From: Candidatus Aegiribacteria sp.
Lineage (GTDB): Bacteria; Fermentibacterota; Fermentibacteria; Fermentibacterales; Fermentibacteraceae
Length of the DNA: 11,245 nucleotides
Assembly: GCA_021107345.1 (NCBI GenBank)
Contig: JAIOSX010000247.1
Coordinates: 1-11,245, forward strand
Direction of reading: 5' to 3'
In this document: piece after piece, positions 1 to 5,398 of the stretch
Layout: the number at the start of each line of letters is the position of its first letter
Numbering within the stretch: the first letter of the stretch is position 1
Translations under genes and position numbers: made by a program
Notes under the pieces: generated by a model
The model's input: the letters and a program-made list of their open reading frames with translations, nothing else
What the model was told of the DNA's origin: nothing
The model's database searches: none

Positions 1-1179
1 CGAAGGATTGTATTTTTCGCACCCCTGTACATATCAAATCACTGCGTTAATAACTGTGCCTACTGCGCATTCAGAAGAGAAAACAGTGCGGTTACCCGCA
101 CCTGTCTTACCGATGATCAGATAAGGGCCGAGGTGAAAGCCCTTACAGCTGAGGGCCACAAGCGACTTATCATGGTTTACGGCGAACATCCTTCCAGCGG
201 TGCTGATTTCATAGCGCATACTCTGAAAGTCGTATATGAAACGAAGCATGGTGGTGACGAGATACGAAGGGCCAACATAAATGCGGCACCTCTTGCAATA
301 GAAGATCTCAGGAAGCTGTCCGAGGTGGGAATAGGTACATTTCAGGTTTTCCAGGAAACCTACCACCCTGAAACATACCGCAGGGTTCATCCTGCCGATA
401 CGCTGAAGGGGAACATGCGCTGGAGGCTATACGCCCTTCACAGGGCAATGGAAGCCGGGGTGGACGATGTCGGAATAGGAGCCCTTTTCGGTCTGTTCGA
501 TTATCGTTTTGAAGTAATGGCTCTGCTTCTTCATACTATTGATCTTGAAAGTAAATTCGGCGGTGTGGGTCCGCATACAATAAGTTTTCCAAGACTGGAA
601 CCCGCGCTCAATACTCCTTTTGTTGAAAACCCCGCCCATCTCGTAAACGATGAGGATTTCAGGAAACTGGTTTCGGTGATAAGGCTGTCCGTTCCTTATA
701 CCGGCATGATACTTACCGCGAGAGAGCCAGAAAGGGTACGCAGTGAGGTCATTCCCCTGGGAATAACCCAGCTTGACGCCGGTTCCAATATCGGGGTGGG
801 TTGTTACGCCTCAGGCGAGAAGAAGGGGGAGAAACAGCAGTTTGAGCTTGCCGATAACCGATCACTTGAAGAGGTAATATCCAATCTCGTGGATCTTGGT
901 ATGATTACCAGCTTCTGCACCGCCGGTTACAGGTGCGGCAGAACAGGGCATTACTTCATGGATATAGCGAAAAGCGGGAAAGTACATACCCTCTGCATGC
1001 CCAATGCCGTACTGACTTTTGCCGAGTACCTGAATGACTACGCTTCGGAGGAAACGAAGAAAAAGGGCTGGAAACTTCTGGAGAAAGAACTCGGCAGGCT
1101 TCCGGGAGAAGATCTGAGGGCAAGAGTATCTGAATTACTTGAACGGGTTAAGAACGGTGAAAGGGATCTCTACCTTTAG
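1..1179 (+). CDS. hydG: [FeFe]-hydrogenase maturase HydG, radical SAM enzyme (5' end missing)
   Basis: HydG cleaves tyrosine by radical chemistry and builds the Fe(CO)2CN synthon used to assemble the [FeFe]-hydrogenase H-cluster in the cytoplasm. The frame is open from base 1 and 392 codons are visible. HydG is usually about 470 residues, so roughly 70-80 N-terminal residues lie outside the window. The radical-SAM CX3CX2C motif is at visible residues 15-22 (bases 43-66, C-V-N-N-C-A-Y-C). Family-typical stretches follow: GHKRLIMVYGEHP, FQETYHPETYRRVHP, MEAGVDDVGIGALFGLFDYR and GPHTISFPRLEPAL. A HydG-type tail (GRTGHYFM, CMPNAVLTFAEYL) separates it from ThiH, which lacks this extension. The auxiliary-cluster motif is normally CX2CX22C. 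Here the second Cys is Gly (bases 925-927), and an extra Cys lies three residues later (bases 934-936). The third Cys is at 994-996. The stop codon TAG at 1177-1179 runs into an inverted repeat. Family assignment is secure; retained function is not. Confidence 0.92.
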   Translation, partial: RRIVFFAPLYISNHCVNNCAYCAFRRENSAVTRTCLTDDQIRAEVKALTAEGHKRLIMVYGEHPSSGADFIAHTLKVVYETKHGGDEIRRANINAAPLAIEDLRKLSEVGIGTFQVFQETYHPETYRRVHPADTLKGNMRWRLYALHRAMEAGVDDVGIGALFGLFDYRFEVMALLLHTIDLESKFGGVGPHTISFPRLEPALNTPFVENPAHLVNDEDFRKLVSVIRLSVPYTGMILTAREPERVRSEVIPLGITQLDAGSNIGVGCYASGEKKGEKQQFELADNRSLEEVISNLVDLGMITSFCTAGYRCGRTGHYFMDIAKSGKVHTLCMPNAVLTFAEYLNDYASEETKKKGWKLLEKELGRLPGEDLRARVSELLERVKNGERDLYL

Positions 1180-1270
1180 GGGCCGGGCCTGACATCCTAA
1201 CATTTTGACTGTTTATATTTAATATGTAACAAATGTTTAGTCATAATGTTAGGATGTCAGGCCCGGCCCC
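1179..1270. repeat. Long imperfect palindrome (32-bp arms) between convergent genes
   Basis: The left arm (1179-1210, beginning GGGGCCGGGCCTGACATCC) and the right arm (1239-1270, ending GATGTCAGGCCCGGCCCC) are reverse complements. The only mismatch is T1205 against T1244. The 28-base loop (1211-1238) is AT-rich. The outer 20 bases of each arm are GC-rich and the inner part is AT-rich. The left arm starts on the last base of the hydG stop codon, and the right arm ends 4 bases before the complement of the lipoprotein stop codon, so it fills the gap between two convergent genes. No T-run follows the stem on either strand, so it is not a textbook intrinsic terminator, although such a stem could end or stabilise both transcripts. 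The size, GGGG ends and long arms resemble REP/MITE-type palindromes mobilised by IS200-like Y1 transposases (RAYT). That origin is inference, because no second copy is visible here. Confidence 0.85.
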
Positions 1271-1274
1271 ATCA

Positions 1275-1760
1275 TTACATATTAAATCCGAACTCTGTAA
1301 CTTTCCATTGACCGTCTTCCATTACGACATCGATGGTGTGGGTTTCAGTTTCACCCATGAACGTGGTAGTCACATCGACCTTTGCTACATCACCCTCGAT
1401 GGTAACTTCGCCTACACTAACCTCGGCTGATCCCATGACGGCTGTTATCATTGTGGAGGAAAACATGGCTATAGCAAAGTCTTTTACGGTCATATCGGGA
1501 ATGTCCGCTGCGTCTATTTCAATTCCGACAGCAGCCAGCTGTATGGCTGAAGCTTCAGGGTCCAGCTTTATCATTTCCAGTTGCGCGTTCATTTCCTCAA
1601 GGGCGCTTTCCGACATGTATGAAACTGCCCTTTCTCCATTTCCCGCCTTCAGTGCTTCGAACATTTCGGTTACGGTATCACCGGGATTGCTGCTGCTGGT
1701 GCCGCCGCATGACATTATCAGAGCGAACAGTAATACGAAAAATACTGCAAGTGATTTCAT
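1275..1760 (-). CDS. Small lipoprotein with NTF2-like (DUF4878-type) domain
   Basis: A 161-residue protein with a lipoprotein signal peptide: MKS, a hydrophobic stretch at residues 4-16, then a lipobox ending at Cys18 (I-M-S-C), followed by G-G-T-S-S-S. The mature part starts with an amphipathic segment (GDTVTEMFEALKAGNGERAV). This is typical of DUF4878/NTF2-like lipoproteins, in which a helical lead-in about turnover or size of a pool is followed by a curved sheet. It ends with alternating strands and a closing G-Q-W-K-V-T-E-F motif characteristic of that fold. It is probably anchored in a membrane facing the periplasm; its molecular role is unknown. The start at 1760 is supported by a GAAAGGAAACC Shine-Dalgarno region directly upstream. 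It is transcribed convergently with hydG and divergently from the small ORF at 1901. The signal peptide and lipobox are seen directly; the fold is inferred from pattern. Confidence 0.8.
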   Translation of the reverse strand: MKSLAVFFVLLFALIMSCGGTSSSNPGDTVTEMFEALKAGNGERAVSYMSESALEEMNAQLEMIKLDPEASAIQLAAVGIEIDAADIPDMTVKDFAIAMFSSTMITAVMGSAEVSVGEVTIEGDVAKVDVTTTFMGETETHTIDVVMEDGQWKVTEFGFNM

Positions 1761-1798
1761 GGTTTCCTTTCAGGTTATGTATTGAATGGTATGGAAGT

Positions 1799-1827
1799 AT
1801 ATTTAAAAAAATGAACTATATTGTCAA
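1799..1827 (-). promoter_or_regulatory. Putative promoter of the lipoprotein gene
   Basis: Reading the minus strand, a perfect TTGACA (1827-1822) is followed after 17 bases by AAATAT (1804-1799). This is a weak -10 box inside an A/T-only stretch. A better -10 match, TATACT, lies at 1801-1796 but with a 20-base spacer. The -35 region is shared with a plus-strand TTGTCA. Position, about 40-60 bases before the lipoprotein start, fits. This is motif matching only. Confidence 0.4.
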
Positions 1828-1851
1828 CAACTACCAATTTGTAAGTATAAA
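1821..1851 (+). promoter_or_regulatory. Putative promoter of the small ORF, overlapping the divergent promoter
   Basis: TTGTCA (1821-1826) and TATAAA (1846-1851) are separated by 19 bases, slightly long for a sigma-70-type promoter. The -35 box lies on top of the minus-strand TTGACA (TTGTCAACAA region), so only one direction could be bound by polymerase at a time. If real, transcription would start near 1858. That leaves GTG at 1901 in the transcript but excludes the earlier ATG at 1811. This is motif matching only. Confidence 0.35.
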
Positions 1852-1886
1852 TGAAGAATGTGCTTACTGTAAAACATTCCATTCGC

Positions 1887-1893
1887 GAGGTGA
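1887..1893 (+). promoter_or_regulatory. Ribosome-binding site that favours the GTG start at 1901
   Basis: GAGGTGA lies 7 bases before GTG 1901, a good Shine-Dalgarno match and spacing. The alternative ATG at 1811 has only GGAAG (1793-1797), 13 bases away, which is weak. This is the main reason for choosing the shorter protein. Confidence 0.5.
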
Positions 1894-1900
1894 ACGTCCT

Positions 1901-2191
1901 GTGTCAGTGAGCAATGAAGTAAAAGACTATCTTGAAAGCGAGATCGGGAAATTTCAAACACTGTTTCCCCGGCTGGATGTACGCTTCTGCAGGATAATGG
2001 GGCGGAGGATATCCCACCTGGCAGGTGATACTTCAGAGATCAGAACAGATGAATTGAGACTGCCTGTGGGCTTAAACCTTCTGATGTTTGTAAGCGGCGC
2101 CTGGGCCGGTCAGGAGAATGACCTCCGAAAGTATGCGGTTTCGCTGGGAAAACTACTGGATTACAGCCTCCAGGATAATCCTGCGGAGTAG
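1901..2191 (+). CDS. Small hypothetical protein (96 aa; possible longer form from 1811)
   Basis: I do not recognise this gene. With the GTG start it encodes 96 residues. An N-terminal charged, probably helical segment (NEVKDYLESEIGKFQTLFP) is followed by a short basic stretch (FCRIMGRRISHLAG), then a C-terminal part with hydrophobic patches (GLNLLMFVSGAWAGQ) and a final helix-like segment. There is no signal peptide, so it is likely cytoplasmic. The same frame is open upstream to ATG 1811, which would give 126 residues and add a CAYC pair (E-E-C-A-Y-C-K), a possible metal or redox site. The RBS and promoter positions favour 1901. Its last 31 bases overlap the 3' end of the convergent outer-membrane protein gene. 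The lack of a recognised family leaves some chance that this is not a gene, but the region has no other candidate and the frame is open over its length. Confidence 0.5.
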   Translation: MSVSNEVKDYLESEIGKFQTLFPRLDVRFCRIMGRRISHLAGDTSEIRTDELRLPVGLNLLMFVSGAWAGQENDLRKYAVSLGKLLDYSLQDNPAE

Positions 2192-3249
2192 TATGTTCCG
2201 GCGTCATCGATATTGTGAATCAGGGGTTCATTGAAAGCAAATCCTGCCCTGCTTCTGCTCATCCATGATACTCCCAGATCAATATTCATCCGTTCGAAAT
2301 CGATGCTGGCCCCGGTTCCGATACAGAGAGCTGCCCGTTGGTAATCGGAAGCTCTAATGAAACCTACACTGTAAATTGATCGTACGTTCGGTAGAATGCC
2401 AGACAGACATGCAAACATTCTTCCGGATACGGCGGGGTTCTTTTCTTCTATGGATTGAATATCTATCTCAGTTCCCAATGTGCCGCCGTTCAGAACACTG
2501 AAATCCCTCTGGAATCCGACTGCGACCCTTGATCTGTACCTGTCGGTGGAGTTCGTACCCGATATGCCGAACGTTCCAAAAGTGAAAGGCATGAGGATTC
2601 CTACGTGGGAACAGAAATCGCTTTCTTCCCATTCCACTATGGTGGTATCGTCAACCCCTAATGGGTTTATAACGTTATGTCTGAGATTCCACGATCCGCT
2701 TCCGAATCTTATTCCACCGGATACACCTGCTGTCAACCAATCATTGATAATCACTGAAATGCCTGTGTTTGCTTCCCAGAGGGAACCCTGAGAATCAAGA
2801 AAATCAATGGCGTAGATTTTATATTCTTGAAAGCCGATGTCCTCAAGAATATCGTTGATGCCGTTGAAGTTGAAATCCGAGACCCTTGATATTCCAGCGC
2901 CGATTGATACAGCATCTGATATTTCAGTTCCCGCGGCAATGGTTACCGCTCCGGTGTTACCTGAAATGTAATGATCATAATTCAACTCACCGGTTATAAC
3001 TGAATTCCACTGTACAATAGCGGTTGTTGCATTGATGGAGGTCCCATTCAGCAAGGACAGTTCCGCGGGATTAAGAAAAACGGACGCTGCTCCGCTGGAT
3101 GGAAGTGACCAGACTCCTCCCATGGCACTTGATCTCGGTGTTACGCAAACAATGGCCGATCCATTTTCCATGGCATCGTGAAAACCCCAGGCCAGGACAA
3201 CTGCCGGAAGCATGAGAACAATAACAAAAGCGATTGTTAATACGCGCAT
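2161..3249 (-). CDS. Outer-membrane beta-barrel protein, PorV/FadL-like
   Basis: A 362-residue protein with a Sec signal peptide: M-R-V, a hydrophobic core at residues 4-19, and likely cleavage after VVLA (residue 20). The mature N-terminus has the hallmark of PorV/PorQ and FadL-like barrels: R-S-S-A-M-G-G, then S-S-G-A-A-S-V-F-L-N-P-A-E-L-S, corresponding to the usual AMGGAF...D.A.A.YWNPAGL pattern. The rest consists of alternating strands with Gly/aromatic turns (ISAGIS..., GVSGGIRFGSGSW, YSAGLSWRL at the end), as in a beta-barrel. The frame extends upstream to 3324, but that would overlap hutU. ATG 3249 has a strong GGAGGGG site and directly precedes the signal peptide. It lies 43 bp downstream of hutU and may be co-transcribed with it. 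PorV is the shuttle protein of type IX secretion, and the nearby peptidase has a Por-type tail, but a functional link is inference. It could instead be a general OMP. Confidence 0.75.
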   Translation of the reverse strand: MRVLTIAFVIVLMLPAVVLAWGFHDAMENGSAIVCVTPRSSAMGGVWSLPSSGAASVFLNPAELSLLNGTSINATTAIVQWNSVITGELNYDHYISGNTGAVTIAAGTEISDAVSIGAGISRVSDFNFNGINDILEDIGFQEYKIYAIDFLDSQGSLWEANTGISVIINDWLTAGVSGGIRFGSGSWNLRHNVINPLGVDDTTIVEWEESDFCSHVGILMPFTFGTFGISGTNSTDRYRSRVAVGFQRDFSVLNGGTLGTEIDIQSIEEKNPAVSGRMFACLSGILPNVRSIYSVGFIRASDYQRAALCIGTGASIDFERMNIDLGVSWMSRSRAGFAFNEPLIHNIDDAGTYYSAGLSWRL

Positions 3250-3255
3250 TTCAAA

Positions 3256-3262
3256 CCCCTCC
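3256..3262 (-). promoter_or_regulatory. Ribosome-binding site fixing the start of the outer-membrane protein
   Basis: On the minus strand GGAGGGG precedes ATG 3249 by 6 bases (GGAGGGGTTTGAA-ATG). It rules out the longer upstream in-frame start at 3324, which lies inside hutU. Confidence 0.75.
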
Positions 3263-3265
3263 AAA

Positions 3266-3285
3266 TAGTATACTAAATTTAGTAT
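3266..3285. promoter_or_regulatory. Perfect palindrome in the hutU-OMP gap, candidate operator
   Basis: ATACTAAATTTAGTAT (3270-3285) is a perfect 16-bp palindrome. It overlaps a second perfect 10-bp palindrome, TAGTATACTA (3266-3275). The TAGTAT half-site therefore occurs twice on the plus strand (3266-3271 and 3280-3285). The site lies 4 bases upstream of the OMP ribosome-binding site and 8 bases after the hutU stop codon. A dimeric repressor site controlling the OMP gene is one reading; a small mRNA hairpin is another. The AT content is high, so some symmetry is expected by chance, but 16 perfect bases is notable. The function is not established. Confidence 0.45.
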
Positions 3286-3292
3286 TGCGTTA

Positions 3293-5308
3293 TTATCTGA
3301 ATAGACCTTCAAGTAAAGTATCATCGGCTATTTCGGGAATCGTGATTTTCATGTCAGGTTCGGCTTCCATCGCTTTCTTAACTGCGTAAATGGCTCCAGG
3401 ATTCCGAGCCCAGGATCGCCTGGCCAGCCCGTTGGAGACATCCCAGCTCAGCATGCTGGATGCCCGTTCCGTCGCTTCGTGTGAACCGTCAAGAAGGAGA
3501 CCGAATCCACCGTTGATCACTTCGCCCCAGCCAACTCCTCCGCCATTATGCAGGGACACCCAGGTTGCGCCTCTGAATGAGTCACCGATGACATTCTGAA
3601 CAGCCATGTCCGCTGTGAACATGCTTCCGTCCGAAATGTTAGCAGTTTCCCGGTAGGGGGAATCCGTTCCTGATACGTCGTGGTGATCCCTTCCCAGGAC
3701 TATGGGTGCTGATATCTCGCCGTTTGATACTGCATCGTTGAAAGCCCCTGCAATATTAATCCTCCCCTGTCTGTCAGCGTAGAGTATCCTTGCCTGGGAG
3801 CCCACCACCATTCTGTTTTCTTCAGCCTGTCTTATCCATAATATATTGTCCAGCATCTGGCGCCTGATCTCTGTATCGGCTTTCTCTGCCATTTTCTCAA
3901 GTACTTCGGCTGCAATCCTGTCGGTTTTCTTAAGGTCTTCGTGATCTCCGGAAGTGCAGACCCACCTGAAGGGTCCAAAGCCGTAATCGAAACAGATAGG
4001 ACCCATGATGTCTTCAACATAGGATGGGTATGCAAAGGTTCCATCCTCTCGGAGAATTCCCTGTGCGCCGGCCCTGGATGCTTCAAGGAGAAAAGCGTTG
4101 CCGTAATCCCAGAAGAACATTCCGGACGTATGAAGTGTGTTGATTGCCGTGACCTGTCTTCGGAGGGATTCCTGCACCGCCTTTCTGAATTCCTCGGGAT
4201 CTTCAGTCATCATCCTGTTGGATTCTTCAAGGGTTAGACCAGCTGGATAATAACCGCCAAGATACGGATTATGAAGCGAGGTCTGATCACTTCCCAGATC
4301 AACGTGAACACCTTCATCGGCAAGCTTTTCCCAGAGGTCCACAACGTTTCCTGTGTATCCCAGAGAGAGGGCCTCCCCGGCCCTGCGAGCTTTTTCAATT
4401 CTGATAAGAACAGTGTCAAGATCGTTCTCTATTTCCTGTAGCCATCCCTGTTCGTACCTTGTTCTTATCGCTTTAGGGTTAATCTCGGCGATCACGCATA
4501 CCGCACCCGCGATAACCGAAGCCTTTGCCTGGGCTCCGCTCATGCCTCCCAGTCCTGAGGTGACAAAAAGCCTGCCCGAGAGATCTGCCTCGGGTGGGAG
4601 GCCGAGGTATTTTCTTCCGGCGTTAAGAAGTGTGATAGTGGTGCCGTGGACGATTCCCTGGGGGCCTATGTACATGAAGCTTCCGGCGGTCATCTGTCCG
4701 TACGATGTTACGCCCAGAGCGGCCATCCTGTCGTAGTTTTCCCTGGAACTGTAGTTCGGTATAACCATACCATTCGTCAGGACCAGTCTGGGTGCTTCGG
4801 GATGGGATGGAAACAGACCGAGAGGATGCCCCGAGTTGAGAACCAGGGTTTGATGTTCTGTCATCTCGGAGAGGTATTTCATTGTAATGAGGTACTGCGC
4901 CCAGTTCTGGAATACTGTTCCATTACCTCCGTACGTTATAAGTTCCTGAGGATGCTGGGCAACTGCAATATCAAGATTGTTCTGAATCATCAGCATTATC
5001 GCGGCTGCTTTGGATGTTCTGGCAGGATACTCACTTATGGGTCTGGCTTTCATTTCGTATACCGGCCTGAATCTCCTCATGTATATCCTGCCGTCATTTT
5101 CAAGCTCAGCCGCGAATTCCGGAGCCAGTTCGGAATGCCATTTCTTCGGGAAATAGCGAAGCGCATTCTTCAATGCCAGTTTCTTTTCCATAATTGTCAG
5201 TACATCCGGCCTGGCCGGTGCATGGTTTACACCGGGAAGGTCTGGCGGCATCGTAGGGATTGAATCAGGGATTCCCTGTGAAATTTGCCTGCAGAAGCTG
5301 TCTGACAT
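3293..5308 (-). CDS. hutU: Urocanate hydratase (urocanase), long form
   Basis: Urocanase (EC 4.2.1.49) adds water to urocanate using tightly bound NAD+ as an electrophile, giving imidazolone propionate in histidine degradation in the cytoplasm. The 671-residue product matches the longer urocanase subgroup; classical Pseudomonas-type enzymes are about 555 residues. Family motifs are seen in order: YGGNGTVFQNWAQYL (126-140), the NAD-binding GLGGMSGAQAKA (252-263), GSDQTSLHNPYLGGYYPAGL (339-358), FGPFRWVCTSGD (444-455) with Cys451 matching the active-site Cys410 of the Pseudomonas enzyme, GRDHHDVSGTDSPYRETANI (539-558) and SLHNGGGVGWGEVINGG (585-601). The start at 5308 has an AGGAGG site 5 bases upstream. 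No other hut gene (hutH, hutI, hutG) is visible on this strand: downstream comes the OMP gene, and upstream a divergent peptidase gene. It looks complete, with no missing key residue. Confidence 0.96.
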   Translation of the reverse strand: MSDSFCRQISQGIPDSIPTMPPDLPGVNHAPARPDVLTIMEKKLALKNALRYFPKKWHSELAPEFAAELENDGRIYMRRFRPVYEMKARPISEYPARTSKAAAIMLMIQNNLDIAVAQHPQELITYGGNGTVFQNWAQYLITMKYLSEMTEHQTLVLNSGHPLGLFPSHPEAPRLVLTNGMVIPNYSSRENYDRMAALGVTSYGQMTAGSFMYIGPQGIVHGTTITLLNAGRKYLGLPPEADLSGRLFVTSGLGGMSGAQAKASVIAGAVCVIAEINPKAIRTRYEQGWLQEIENDLDTVLIRIEKARRAGEALSLGYTGNVVDLWEKLADEGVHVDLGSDQTSLHNPYLGGYYPAGLTLEESNRMMTEDPEEFRKAVQESLRRQVTAINTLHTSGMFFWDYGNAFLLEASRAGAQGILREDGTFAYPSYVEDIMGPICFDYGFGPFRWVCTSGDHEDLKKTDRIAAEVLEKMAEKADTEIRRQMLDNILWIRQAEENRMVVGSQARILYADRQGRINIAGAFNDAVSNGEISAPIVLGRDHHDVSGTDSPYRETANISDGSMFTADMAVQNVIGDSFRGATWVSLHNGGGVGWGEVINGGFGLLLDGSHEATERASSMLSWDVSNGLARRSWARNPGAIYAVKKAMEAEPDMKITIPEIADDTLLEGLFR

Positions 5309-5398
5309 GAAAACCTCCTGTGTATATATTCATAATAATTGATGTAGTATGCTGAATAATAATAAACGTGTTCTCATTTTCACAGGAGTAAGATAATC
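5309..5398. promoter_or_regulatory. Divergent promoter region between hutU and the peptidase gene
   Basis: This 90-bp AT-rich gap holds the ribosome-binding sites of both divergent genes: AGGAGG for hutU (minus strand, about 5314-5319) and AGGAG for the peptidase (5384-5388). For hutU, a TATTAT -10-like box is at 5337-5332 on the minus strand with no convincing -35. For the peptidase, TTGATG (5339-5344) is the best -35 candidate, but nothing near the right spacing is better than ATAAAC (5362-5367). Both transcripts probably begin here, but exact promoters are not resolved. Confidence 0.4.

Noticed and set aside
1179..1270. Standard rho-independent terminator
   Set aside because: The stem is strong and between convergent genes, but neither strand has a T-run after the stem, and the 28-base loop is too long for a typical terminator.
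1333..1785. Long plus-strand ORF opposite the lipoprotein gene
   Set aside because: It is an antisense shadow: the minus strand has a lipobox signal peptide, a family-like fold pattern and an RBS, while this frame has low-complexity composition and no motif.
1619..1810. Upstream extension of the small ORF to ATG 1619
   Set aside because: This part lies opposite the lipoprotein signal peptide and start, has a Cys-rich, Arg-rich composition unlike a real N-terminus and no RBS.
3267..3272. TATACT as a -10 box for the OMP gene (minus strand)
   Set aside because: A start site from it would fall inside the ribosome-binding site (3256-3262), and there is no -35 match at proper spacing.
3250..3324. 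Upstream ATG at 3324 as the OMP start
   Set aside because: It would place 25 residues inside the hutU end, without signal-peptide character. ATG 3249 has a good RBS and starts directly at the signal peptide.
4646..5263. 205-codon plus-strand ORF inside hutU
   Set aside because: It lies wholly opposite a strongly conserved urocanase sequence, and has no RBS or recognisable motif.
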